A stretch of DNA of 64,000 nt from Candidatus Riflebacteria bacterium HGW-Riflebacteria-1 (GTDB lineage: Bacteria; Muiribacteriota; Ozemobacteria; Ozemobacterales; Ozemobacteraceae): contig PGYB01000021.1 in the NCBI GenBank assembly GCA_002839445.1, positions 15,917 through 79,916 on the forward strand, read 5' to 3'. Positions 16,222-24,887 of the stretch are shown in pieces (the stretch's first letter is position 1; every line of letters begins with the position of its first letter). A model generated the notes under the pieces. It ran no database searches, was not told the origin of the DNA, and was given only the letters and a program-made list of their open reading frames with translations. The position numbers were made by a program, and so were the translations under genes.

Positions 16222-16914
16222 TTAAGATTTTCGCCTGACCGGCCATTCATAAGGAACCCAGTCAGAATTAGAAACCGCCTCGGCATCCTTCGACAGCATC
16301 GCCAGACGCACCAGTTGTCTTGTCGAAGAAACTCCGACATTCATCTTGAGCCGAATCAGATATGAATCAACTGTTCGCGGGCTTAGATTGAGCTTTCCAG
16401 AAATTTCCTTGCGTGAATAGCCGGCACCAAGCAGCTCAAAAATTTCCTGCTCGCGCACGCAGTTAATACTGCCTGATATGCAGAGATCGTTCCCGCCGTC
16501 TGCGGAGTCGCTGGCGCAGAGAGTCGACAACTGCTGCAAGCGGCTTTGCAAAAGCTTGCGAGTGGCTCCGATGAATATTTCGAGAGGATCACCGAGACTG
16601 AAATGATATCTGACCCCGAGCTGGGATGACATTTCGCGGGCCTTGTCACATTTAAAGCCACAAAACACCAGAAGCTGCAAAGAAGAGTACTTTGCCCGCC
16701 AACGCCTCAGAGACAGAAATGAACTCTTGTCATCAGCGGCAACATCAGCGATCAGAAGATCGACCGGCTGCTCTCGCAAAGCCCGGTCAATTTCATCATG
16801 TTTGCTGGTAGACACACACACAGAGTAGCCCGACAGGCAGGTTACGGCATGCAAACGATCGACAATCTGCTGGTCAGAGTTGAGTATGGCAACTTTTACC
16901 GATTTATACGGCAC
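16222..16914 (-). CDS. LuxR-type regulator with a degenerate receiver domain
   Basis: A 230-residue predicted transcription factor. The N-terminal 120 residues have the receiver fold, with the phospho-acceptor aspartate apparently kept (LLIAD57). The acidic pair is reduced to one residue (NSD14). The conserved Thr/Ser position reads LLVFC85, and the conserved lysine before the last helix is absent (YHFSLGDP). The C-terminus (about 150-210) is a LuxR helix-turn-helix with REQEIFELLGAGYSRKEIS and NLSPRTVDSYL. The start is GTG at 16914, after GAGGAA. No histidine kinase is adjacent. Loss of switch residues suggests regulation other than normal phosphorylation, which is an inference. Confidence 0.82.
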   Translation of the reverse strand: MPYKSVKVAILNSDQQIVDRLHAVTCLSGYSVCVSTSKHDEIDRALREQPVDLLIADVAADDKSSFLSLRRWRAKYSSLQLLVFCGFKCDKAREMSSQLGVRYHFSLGDPLEIFIGATRKLLQSRLQQLSTLCASDSADGGNDLCISGSINCVREQEIFELLGAGYSRKEISGKLNLSPRTVDSYLIRLKMNVGVSSTRQLVRLAMLSKDAEAVSNSDWVPYEWPVRRKS

Positions 16915-16950
16915 TGGTTCCTCGCAAAAGACATCTTTATTTATACAAAA

Positions 16951-16978
16951 ATTGTAACAAACCTATTGAAATCGTCAA
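16951..16978 (-). promoter_or_regulatory. Predicted sigma70 promoter of the LuxR-type gene
   Basis: On the minus strand TTGACG and TACAAT are separated by 16 bases. Transcription would begin near 16944, about 30 bases before the GTG start. Confidence 0.6.
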
Positions 16979-17118
16979 TAACTTTTCGAACAATTGTTCA
17001 TATTCACATCTGGATCCTGCGACTGCGCGCATGACGACTTGATGTCGATTACGAGCACGCGCACGAAGATAAGCAAAGTGGATTTTTGGCCAAGAATTGC
17101 TGAATTGCCGGGGGTACC

Positions 17119-17147
17119 TTGTGGCATGGGGTAATTAAGGTTATAAT
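17119..17147 (+). promoter_or_regulatory. Predicted sigma70 promoter of the secreted HExxH protein
   Basis: TTGTGG and a perfect TATAAT are separated by 17 bases. The transcript would begin near 17154, and a GGAGG ribosome-binding site lies just before the ATG at 17184. Confidence 0.55.
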
Positions 17148-17183
17148 TGATTAAAATATCCCCTATGTCTCTGGAGGCAGGAA

Positions 17184-19538
17184 ATGAAAAGATTACGGTC
17201 GTTAAGGCTATGCATACTGGTTGCGCTCGCGGTTTTCTTCAGCAGCATGGTTACTGCGACCGGCTCATTTGTGGCGACATCTGAGGGGATACGCTACATA
17301 GTAAGAGACGAGTCAGGCAATATTACCCAGACGATCACCCCAGAGTTTGATGCCAGATCAGGCAAATACTATGTCAGGGGCAACCAGAACCGTATAATCA
17401 GCCAGACGCTCTCAGACGAAGCGGCGATGACCAATTTCAAGCTGGTGACACCTGTCGACGGCCGCACTTCTGTTTCTACTACCAAAGACTTCATGGGCAA
17501 CACGACCGATGTTCTCAAGTCACTGCCCAATACCGACCCAAGATACCAGCAGCTCAAAACCTATATCGAAAACAACGCCGGACTGCGGCAGACAATTTCG
17601 ATGCAGGTCGAAGCCAGGAATTACAAGATCAACCAGATCAAAAACGATCTGGCCGCAGGCACTCGTGACCCCGCGTTTGCTGAATGGCTGACCAATGACC
17701 TTAAAAAACCGGTTTATCTTGAAGTCGGCGACTCAGGCGGCGTTCATCATGACGCGCGCGGTTTTGTCCTTGCCGAGCAGGGCGCAAACGGCCAGGTTGC
17801 CTATCGTGACAACTCGTATGTCAACCGCATAGTCATTCCTTCCAACAGTGAAGTTTTCAATGGCGGCATGCAGGACCCTTCGGCAGCATCAGTAATCGCG
17901 CATGAGACCGGGCACATGATCATGGATCAGCTTTATGAGCGCAACAATTACCCGGCAACCAACTATTATGGCGCCCACTCGAAAAACACCGTATCAGACG
18001 AAGGCTTTGCCCTGTCTGAAGGCTGGGCCGAAGCCATCGAAGCGCTTTCTACCAAAGAATACCATGACAACGCCACCTCGTGGCGTATCAAGACGCACAA
18101 AAACATCGCCGACAACAAATACGTCTTCAAAAACCAGGGCGTGACTACCGGCCCGAATGACGGAATTCTCAAAAACGGCATGGAAATGCTTTCTACCGAA
18201 GGAGTTAACGCGTCGCTGTTTTACGACGTGCTCGAAAGCAACCGGATACAGGCGCCTTACTCAAAGATCTGCCAGGTATTTGAAACTGCCAAACCCCAGA
18301 CCTATCGCGATTTCGTCGACGCTTACATTCAGAAATACCCTGAAGACCGCAGTCAGATGATCAAGCAGTTTCTTGAAAACACCAAATATGCTACGGTCGA
18401 CAACAAGGCGACCATCAGATATAAAGAAGTGCATGATGCACAGCAGGCATGGCAGAACGCTGCCGATCCGACGGTAAAATCACAGCTTAAAGCTGAATAC
18501 GACAGCAAACTCGCCAGTTATAAAGACACCAACGAAGCCCTCTACAAGCAGGCCGTTGTCGAAGGAAAAGTAGATGGAGCCATAGATGGCACGCGCGCCT
18601 TCAGCGACGAGACCGCGTCAGAATTCCGTTCACTCAGACTGAGCGAAACGTTGATAAAAGGTCAGAAAGCGCTCGGACAGGGCTTTCAGAACGCAGCAAG
18701 TTCAATAAAACAATCGTTCAGTGCCAAAAACCTTGCCATGACTGCTGGCACCTCAATCGCGATCAACCTGGCCAGCCAGTTAATGAACGGCCAGAAAGTC
18801 AGCGTCAAAGACGCGGTTAAGTCGGTCGCTTCGATGCAGTTCGTCGGCAACGTTGTCGGCTCTTCGCTTGGTGCAGCTGCCGGTCAGGTGTTTACTCCGC
18901 TGATTCAGACTTTTGTTCCGATACCGATCGTCGGCACGATTGCCGGCGCGCTTCTGCCAACACTTACCGCACTGGTCGGCGGCTCACTCGGCGGCAACCT
19001 TGGTGCCGGCATGGGCTTTAAAGCAGCTATCAAGGCACTTGACCCGGTAGCCATTGCTGGTCAGGCCGCCGGCTCGACTATTGGCGCCATGCTCGGCTCG
19101 ATGATTCCGATACCGATAGTCGGCACCATGCTAGGCAGCATTGTCGGCGGCATAATAGGCGAAAAGCTGTTCTCGAGCATCGCAAAACTTTTCGGTTACA
19201 GAAAAGACAAGCCGCAGGCGCAGGCCGCCAGCGAGGTGCAGCCAGCTTACCTGATGAACAGCATGCAGTCAGTCGACACCATGCCGCGGCCAGCCGCCAA
19301 AGTGTCAACGCCAGATGCCGACCCGCTTGGCGTCAGACTGACCCCTGACGTCGACAAGATACCCTACAGCAAGATGCACCCGAACCTCAAAAAGGTTAAA
19401 GACCTTTACGAAGCTTCATACAAAGCCTATGTTCAGGCGATCAGCAGCGGCGATCAGGCACTGGCAAAACAGAAACTCACCGAGTTCACCAACACCAAAG
19501 CCAGATACGAGCGCGCCCTCAAGGCTTACACAAAATAA
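17184..19538 (+). CDS. Secreted HExxH protein with a glycine-zipper hydrophobic region
   Basis: A 784-residue exported protein of no family I can name. A signal peptide ends at about residue 26. A zinc-metallopeptidase signature HETGH occurs at 240-244, and a downstream EGWAEA at about 279-284 could give the third ligand, as in gluzincin-type sites. Residues 400-520 look helical and charged. Residues 557-672 form a long hydrophobic Gly/Ala-rich region with many GxxxG steps and the motif PIPIVGT twice (near 579 and 642), as if duplicated. The C-terminus is charged and Lys-rich. The second region resembles membrane-inserting glycine-zipper segments, suggesting a protease coupled to membrane insertion, but this is inference. 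It is transcribed alone from its own promoter. Confidence 0.7.
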   Translation: MKRLRSLRLCILVALAVFFSSMVTATGSFVATSEGIRYIVRDESGNITQTITPEFDARSGKYYVRGNQNRIISQTLSDEAAMTNFKLVTPVDGRTSVSTTKDFMGNTTDVLKSLPNTDPRYQQLKTYIENNAGLRQTISMQVEARNYKINQIKNDLAAGTRDPAFAEWLTNDLKKPVYLEVGDSGGVHHDARGFVLAEQGANGQVAYRDNSYVNRIVIPSNSEVFNGGMQDPSAASVIAHETGHMIMDQLYERNNYPATNYYGAHSKNTVSDEGFALSEGWAEAIEALSTKEYHDNATSWRIKTHKNIADNKYVFKNQGVTTGPNDGILKNGMEMLSTEGVNASLFYDVLESNRIQAPYSKICQVFETAKPQTYRDFVDAYIQKYPEDRSQMIKQFLENTKYATVDNKATIRYKEVHDAQQAWQNAADPTVKSQLKAEYDSKLASYKDTNEALYKQAVVEGKVDGAIDGTRAFSDETASEFRSLRLSETLIKGQKALGQGFQNAASSIKQSFSAKNLAMTAGTSIAINLASQLMNGQKVSVKDAVKSVASMQFVGNVVGSSLGAAAGQVFTPLIQTFVPIPIVGTIAGALLPTLTALVGGSLGGNLGAGMGFKAAIKALDPVAIAGQAAGSTIGAMLGSMIPIPIVGTMLGSIVGGIIGEKLFSSIAKLFGYRKDKPQAQAASEVQPAYLMNSMQSVDTMPRPAAKVSTPDADPLGVRLTPDVDKIPYSKMHPNLKKVKDLYEASYKAYVQAISSGDQALAKQKLTEFTNTKARYERALKAYTK

Positions 19539-19550
19539 GAGCTCAATCCT

Positions 19551-19748
19551 CAGATTGCACCGATTTGCGCAGATTATCGCAGATCAAGGTTGTGCAGTTT
19601 CTCAGCTGCTATGTGCGGATCTTTGTAAACCTGCACATGGCCTGAGGCAAAATTCTCGCACGAAGACGCAGTGCCAAGAAGTAGTCGACGGGCAGGCCGG
19701 GCTTATTTTCTTTGCCAATCCGTGTAATCTGCGGACAATCAGAAAATC
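19551..19748. repeat. Extragenic repeat cluster with 'CGCAGATTA' and 'AGACGCAG' modules
   Basis: The gap between two converging genes holds TTGCGCAGATTATCGCAGAT (19565-19584). It also holds a CTCGCACGAAGACGCAGTGC segment (19655-19674) and, in opposite orientation, AATCCGTGTAATCTGCGG (19717-19734). The outer parts match the repeat at 11560. The middle resembles the 'ctcgcaaagacgcagagacgcaaag' class scattered in many genomes. No gene is visible. Confidence 0.7.
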
Positions 19749-22465
19749 TAGCGCAGGACGGCGATTTTGCCGGAAGCCTTGAATTTTTGCGTGTCTGCAG
19801 TTGCAGTGATGCGGTAAAAATAGAGGCCGTTGCTCACCGCCTTGCCACCTTTGCTGCGCAGATCCCAGTCGACACCGTATACAGCAGCACTTTCGCGATC
19901 AAGGGCGAGAGTCACCAGATGATGACCGGCAACATCGTAGATTTTGACTTCGGCCTGGTTAATCATGGGTGCCCCGGTAAAGCTCATTCTGATACTCGCC
20001 TGCCGCTGGCATGGGTTGGGAAAAACGCTGGCGTGAGCCGCTGCGGTCGGTGCCAGGCCGCTGCCGACAATCGAAGCGCGCGCCTGATTGCCGGCGCGAT
20101 CAGCGAGCTCAATTGTTATATTGTTCTCACCACGATCAAGACTGGCTACCATAAGCTCAATCGTCGAAGTCTCAGCAGAATACTTTGCGCTCACCGGCCG
20201 ATCATTAGCCAGAACGCGCATAGCGTCGTAGTTTATGCCGGAAAGATCATCGGCCGCCCTAATATCTATCACCAGACGGTTGGCATCAATCTGGCGAATG
20301 CGGGGCAGTTCTACTGTCGGCGCGGCGCGGTCATTGAGAAGAAAATAACGTCCCGAACCTGAAACCTCTGCCAGGCGCTTTCCCGAAGAGTTCTGCAGAG
20401 ACTGCCAGCTGGTAATTGTTCCGGATTCGTTGATCTGACACCAGCCGGCACGAGGAGCAGCGTAATTTTCGGCAGCAAAAACCACTGAAGCCGATGCTGA
20501 CTCCGGCAGGATAATATCGTAGGGACCGGCGAGAACCTCAGCGTTAGCCGCCAGAGTCATAGCATCTGACTGCGAAAACATCAGCAGACCGTTGTCAGTC
20601 TGCCTGTATACGTGTAAATACGCGCTTGCCAGTGGCAGATTCTGCTGGTCATAGACTTTGCTGCGTATGGCAGAAAAGCTGAAGGAGCATGAGTCATCGC
20701 CATAATAGCAGACAGCCTGGCCTTTGCCGTCACCCGGCAACTGATAATGCGCCATGTAAGTGGTATTATCAGCATCAGCAGCGACAAGCCCAGGCGTATC
20801 AATCAGGTTGCCAAAAAACACGCGAAGAGTTGGCGGCGTTTCGATCGGGCCAGAAAAGGATTTTAGAAAGATCAGTATCTGGTCAGAAAATACCGGATGC
20901 GCGACAGGATAGAGAACCAGCCCCGCCGTGCTGGTTTTAAAAGAATAGTTTAGAGTCTGATCAGAGGGGAGTTCTGAATCGACGGCAATCGGCAGAATAA
21001 AATACCGGCGCTGCCCTGAAAAATCAGCGTCGAGAACCACCTGACCGCGAGAGTCCGGCGTCAGCGGTCTGATAAAGCCCGGACTGTTATGCGGCATCTC
21101 AGCAAGAAAAGGCGTCATGCCCTCGGCAAAGATCATCGTCACTTTAACCTGTCCCTTGCCATAGATTTCTTCGAGCAACACACTGTTGGGAAGAGTTGCT
21201 CCACTGCCACCGACAAACGAACCGCCGCTGCTGGCAAAGAAGTGCTGCACGTAGCGCAGCGGCAGCATGGCGGCCAGATCTTCGCCAAAAGCAGCCTTTT
21301 TATCGACGAATGTCCAGAGCGGGTTATCCGAATCTTCAACATGCAAAGCCATGATAAAATCGGCGAATATCTGTCTAAAATCGGTGCCGACACTAGTCAG
21401 CAGCTTATTTATGCCGGGAACGCCCTTAACGCGAGAATGCACCAGTTCGCGCACAAACTGCTGCTGCAGATACAGGCTTTTCCCGCCATACTTTTCGACC
21501 AGCCAGGCGACAAATGCAAAAGAAGCGCCGTATTGTCGAAACAGAGAGTCTTCATGAAACCAGCTTTCACGGTTATTGCTGACCAGGTTCACTGCCGGGT
21601 TTTCGAGGAACCTGGCAAAATGAGGCTCTGGTGGCCAACGCCGACTGGAATTCCCAACTTCACCAGAAAACACATACTCGCAGAACATTGAGAAGCCTTC
21701 GTCAAGCCAGCGTTCCTGCTCCGGGCTGTCGTTAGCCAGCTGAATCGAAAAGTTAACCATGTGCTGAAGCTCATGCGCCAGAGTGCGATAAAACTGGTTG
21801 CCTTTATCATCGGGATCACCGGGGTCTCCTGGCGCTATATCCATGAAAAACACAGGTTTCTGATTGCCAAACAGGCCGTCGAGATCGCGATGATCAAAGT
21901 AACCAGCAACATAACCTTCGCCGAAATTGTCTCTGATATCGACGAGAAAAATGTAGACCCGCTCATCAGGAAGCCTGTATTCAGCAGGAATTACCGGCTT
22001 GCCAAACCAGTTGTCAACGGTTTTATACACCTTATTGTCAAAGTTAGTAACTATCTGAGTGTATATTTCGGCAGCGCTACTGCCATAGAGCTGAGCATTC
22101 TCGCGCTCGATGAAAAGATGGCAATGGCGACCCTGCGCTACCAGATTTCCAACACGATATTCGTAGGTATCAGAAGAAAAGTTATAAACCTGAAAAGCGA
22201 CTTCGCTCTCGTTCGGCACCAGCCTGATGTTGCGCGAGTTTTCTCTGATCTGTGCGCGAAACTGGCTGTTGCTGAGATATTGCCGACGCAAAAGCGCGTC
22301 GAGTTCTGGCTTGCGCGCGCGCAGACGGTGCGTGCCATCGACAACGGTCGCCGCCTGAACCGCTGCTGTCGAAAAGACAAACAGCGCCAGCAGCGCCGCA
22401 ATGACAAATGCAGATGTTTTGCGGAATCCGTGTTCAGGTAATGTTAGCAATTGAAAATACCGCAA
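19748..22465 (-). CDS. Secreted M30-like zinc metalloprotease with Por/FlgD-like C-terminal domain
   Basis: A protein of about 905 residues. A hydrophobic export signal spans about residues 14-38. The protease site is HELQH at 231-235 with a third-ligand motif WLDEGFSMF near 253-261, as in M30 hyicolysin-type and related M6/M30 peptidases. Residues 400-800 are beta-rich. The last 90 residues (from VFPNPCQRQ near 815, through KIYDVAGH, to NGLYFYRI) form an Ig-like domain of the FlgD/type IX sorting-domain class. The start is uncertain: the frame opens with TTG at 22465, overlapping the upstream phosphatase gene by 32 bases, and shows no clear ribosome-binding site. Secretion and attachment through the tail domain are plausible; a type IX system is not visible here. 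Confidence 0.8.
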   Translation of the reverse strand: MRYFQLLTLPEHGFRKTSAFVIAALLALFVFSTAAVQAATVVDGTHRLRARKPELDALLRRQYLSNSQFRAQIRENSRNIRLVPNESEVAFQVYNFSSDTYEYRVGNLVAQGRHCHLFIERENAQLYGSSAAEIYTQIVTNFDNKVYKTVDNWFGKPVIPAEYRLPDERVYIFLVDIRDNFGEGYVAGYFDHRDLDGLFGNQKPVFFMDIAPGDPGDPDDKGNQFYRTLAHELQHMVNFSIQLANDSPEQERWLDEGFSMFCEYVFSGEVGNSSRRWPPEPHFARFLENPAVNLVSNNRESWFHEDSLFRQYGASFAFVAWLVEKYGGKSLYLQQQFVRELVHSRVKGVPGINKLLTSVGTDFRQIFADFIMALHVEDSDNPLWTFVDKKAAFGEDLAAMLPLRYVQHFFASSGGSFVGGSGATLPNSVLLEEIYGKGQVKVTMIFAEGMTPFLAEMPHNSPGFIRPLTPDSRGQVVLDADFSGQRRYFILPIAVDSELPSDQTLNYSFKTSTAGLVLYPVAHPVFSDQILIFLKSFSGPIETPPTLRVFFGNLIDTPGLVAADADNTTYMAHYQLPGDGKGQAVCYYGDDSCSFSFSAIRSKVYDQQNLPLASAYLHVYRQTDNGLLMFSQSDAMTLAANAEVLAGPYDIILPESASASVVFAAENYAAPRAGWCQINESGTITSWQSLQNSSGKRLAEVSGSGRYFLLNDRAAPTVELPRIRQIDANRLVIDIRAADDLSGINYDAMRVLANDRPVSAKYSAETSTIELMVASLDRGENNITIELADRAGNQARASIVGSGLAPTAAAHASVFPNPCQRQASIRMSFTGAPMINQAEVKIYDVAGHHLVTLALDRESAAVYGVDWDLRSKGGKAVSNGLYFYRITATADTQKFKASGKIAVLR

Positions 22466-23885
22466 CAGTTATATCGTCTTTGGTGGGCTCTGTCGCATTT
22501 TCGACCAGCGCAGCGATTTCGTTGACTATTTCTTTAGAAGACTTTGTTCTGCGATTAAGAAAAAATTCTTTGAGCCAGACAAAGCCGTCCTGGTGACCTA
22601 GATTATACTCGAAAAAATCGATGAGACCGTCTGAATAAAAAATAATCTTGTCGCCCTGATCGATCGCAATTTCGCTGCCCTGGTATTCGCTCTCGTTAAA
22701 CAGCCCCAGCAGAGTGCCGGTCGAGGGCAGCTCAGTCAGCTCACCGGTTCTGAAATTCAAATGCAGCGGAAAGTCGTGCCCGGCGCTGGCATAGCGAAAG
22801 CGCATGCTGTCGAGATCAAAAACGCCCCATATCGCAGATGAATTAAAGCGCGACTGTGCGCCAAGAAAATGCTTAAGCGCGAGGTTGATATCGGCCAGCA
22901 GCTTTTCCGGTGGCAGGTTGAAGTCAATTTTTTCGTTAAACAGGCAGACAACAACGGCCATGACCATGGCAGCGGGAATCCCCTTACCACTTACATCGCC
23001 GATCAGAATACCCATGCGATTAACACCGGGATCCTCGACATAACGGGCAAAATCACCGCCGATAAAACGGGCCGGGCGACTGAAGTTCGCAACTTCGAGA
23101 CCAGCCAGCATTGGCACTTCGCGCTGCATGACGCCTTCCTGAACGATGCGCGACATTTCGAGTTCGCGTTGAATCTGCGACTGGCGCTCAAAAAGATCTT
23201 CGGCGCGTAACGCCAGTTCTTTGTGCATGCGGTAATTATGCAGGCAGATCGAAATCTGGTCAGAAAGAATCTCAAGACGAAAATTGTCATCTTCAGAAAG
23301 CTCGCAGTCGGGGTCGTCACGCCCGACCATCATACAGCCATAAAAAGTATTGCTGCATACCAGGGTTGTTCCGGCCAGTGCACCGCGAAACTCATGCTTT
23401 TTAAAGGCATGTTCGAGCAGTTTGAAGGCAAGAGTCACGTCATCGAGATTTGGCTCGCTGGCGATTTCATCAAAGTTAACCGCGGCAAACCTTGACAATT
23501 CAATGCCAGCAGCTTCGACAGCGACAAAGCTGTCTTTATCAAAATCCATCAAAAACATGACTGCCCAGTCGAACTGGCCAAGTTCGAGAACAGTTTTGAG
23601 TATTCTGCTGTAAGGCCGGTCGCTCTGCAGAATTCGCAGATTTTCGAGCTCGTGGATCTTTGCGTAAAAATCACAGATTTCCTCGGCCGAAGTCTGCCGT
23701 AGAATCTGATCACGCAGGTAGGCAAAGCAGATAATTATCATGCCAAACAGCGCAGGCAGGGCCCAGTCATGATACGGCACCAACACGGCCAGCAGGGCGA
23801 TAGCCAGCAACCAGAAAAAGACCAGAAGCTGTTTAGTGCTGTTAGCACGCGCGCGCGCTGATTTGTCAGCCAAGATCGCTCTCAC
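22434..23885 (-). CDS. Membrane-anchored GAF-SpoIIE (PP2C) serine phosphatase
   Basis: A 483-residue protein with two N-terminal membrane segments (about 20-36 and 44-56). A GAF-like sensor region spans about 75-215, a coiled-coil linker about 215-255, and a PP2C/SpoIIE phosphatase domain about 265-480. Metal-site motifs are visible: FIGGDFARY, IGDVSGKGIPAA, SAGHDFPL, YSDGLIDF and KDDITVAV. The first motif carries DF where many relatives have DY. Such proteins usually dephosphorylate anti-sigma antagonist (STAS) proteins in partner switching; no such partner lies nearby. The GTG at 23885 has a poorly spaced AGAGG, and a TTG at 23873 is an alternative. The next gene downstream, the protease, overlaps its end. 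Confidence 0.88.
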   Translation of the reverse strand: MRAILADKSARARANSTKQLLVFFWLLAIALLAVLVPYHDWALPALFGMIIICFAYLRDQILRQTSAEEICDFYAKIHELENLRILQSDRPYSRILKTVLELGQFDWAVMFLMDFDKDSFVAVEAAGIELSRFAAVNFDEIASEPNLDDVTLAFKLLEHAFKKHEFRGALAGTTLVCSNTFYGCMMVGRDDPDCELSEDDNFRLEILSDQISICLHNYRMHKELALRAEDLFERQSQIQRELEMSRIVQEGVMQREVPMLAGLEVANFSRPARFIGGDFARYVEDPGVNRMGILIGDVSGKGIPAAMVMAVVVCLFNEKIDFNLPPEKLLADINLALKHFLGAQSRFNSSAIWGVFDLDSMRFRYASAGHDFPLHLNFRTGELTELPSTGTLLGLFNESEYQGSEIAIDQGDKIIFYSDGLIDFFEYNLGHQDGFVWLKEFFLNRRTKSSKEIVNEIAALVENATEPTKDDITVAVFSIANIT

Positions 23886-23897
23886 CCTCTTTGTCTG

Positions 23898-24512
23898 TTA
23901 GTCTTCAAAAACCTTGCTGCCCCATTCCGAAAGCCCAACAAACAGCTTTTTGGGGCTGCGTGCATCGAGATAGAACCGCGGATCTTTTTCGAGATAGTTT
24001 TTGAGTCGCTGTCTTATCTTGAACAGAAGATCTTTGCTAAAAACATTTTTAAGTTCGAAACTTGCAGTCAGAGGTGCGGAAAAGCGCCGCCACAAGTCTG
24101 AGAGACTAACCGGCCTGCCGCGTTTTTTGAGGGCTTTATAGGTGCGCTCAAGCATTGATTCGAAGAGTTCGGCGCCGTTATACACATAGAAAAACGCGAC
24201 CGGGGGCAGAAAGCCAAACTGTGCAATAATATTGCGGGCTTTTCTGACCAGCTTTTCGCCTTCGCCCTGAAAGCCGACCACTTCGGAACGCAGAATTCGC
24301 ATAAGCATCAGATCGACATCTTTGCGAGTCAGAGTATCGATCAGACCGGCATCAGTTGGAAAGAACTTATGCAGAATCGGCCGAACCGTTTCGATCGGTT
24401 CGATGCTCAAAAACTGCAGGTTGCGACCGTAGGTCTCGGGGTTTTTGCTTTTCATTTCCCCGAGAATCTTCTCAAACTGCAGTATGAATTCAAATTTGGT
24501 ATCGAAGGCCAT
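23898..24512 (-). CDS. Conserved-looking protein of unknown function
   Basis: A 204-residue soluble protein with no signal peptide or membrane segment that I can see, and I do not recognise it. It is mostly helical by composition, with many Lys, Phe and Leu residues. The C-terminus contains DPRFYLDARSPKKLFVGL. It starts with ATG at 24512 after a weak AGGTTA. It ends 12 bases before the SpoIIE phosphatase gene, so the two are probably co-transcribed. A supporting role in phosphatase signalling is possible from position only. Confidence 0.6.
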   Translation of the reverse strand: MAFDTKFEFILQFEKILGEMKSKNPETYGRNLQFLSIEPIETVRPILHKFFPTDAGLIDTLTRKDVDLMLMRILRSEVVGFQGEGEKLVRKARNIIAQFGFLPPVAFFYVYNGAELFESMLERTYKALKKRGRPVSLSDLWRRFSAPLTASFELKNVFSKDLLFKIRQRLKNYLEKDPRFYLDARSPKKLFVGLSEWGSKVFED

Positions 24513-24564
24513 GCATTAACCTAAAATAAATTATTCTTTATCTTAGGTCAGGCGAGCTGCTAAA

Positions 24565-24765
24565 TCAAGCAATTTGTTCGCTCTCGTCGATCTCGTCGAT
24601 CTCGTCGCTCTCGTCGCTCTCATCGCTTTCATAGGTGCAGCTCATATCGATAGATGGCAGCACACTCTCGCCAGTAATCTGCAAAAAGCCTTTTTTGATG
24701 AACAGCAGAAATCCGCACAACGATACTGCATACAAGCCTGCGAACATCGATAGAACTTCTTTCAT
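24565..24765 (-). CDS. Small single-pass membrane protein with acidic repeat tail
   Basis: A 66-residue protein: one membrane segment (about residues 6-24), a short basic turn (KKG), then a strongly acidic tail made of ESDESDESDEIDEIDESE. The ATG at 24765 follows an excellent AAGGAGAGG site, five bases upstream. This supports it over a longer in-frame reading with no ribosome-binding site. The tail is encoded by five 9-bp tandem DNA units. It is divergent from the zinc-ribbon gene and precedes the unknown gene at 23898 on the same strand. Function is unknown. Confidence 0.65.
   Translation of the reverse strand: MKEVLSMFAGLYAVSLCGFLLFIKKGFLQITGESVLPSIDMSCTYESDESDESDEIDEIDESEQIA
24583..24627 (-). 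repeat. Tandem 9-bp repeat in the small acidic protein gene
   Basis: Five units read on the plus strand as CTCGTCGAT twice, CTCGTCGCT twice and CTCATCGCT once. On the minus strand they encode the (D/S)E tail. Units are multiples of three, so slippage would only change tail length. Confidence 0.95.
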
Positions 24766-24887
24766 TTTACCTCTCCTTAACGTCACTATATTTATCGGCA
24801 ACTTTGGCAATTTTTCTGAATCAGCCTGTTTTTTTGCAGCCAGCTCAGATGGTGGGCTGAAAATGTCGATAGCCAATGCAGAGGCAA

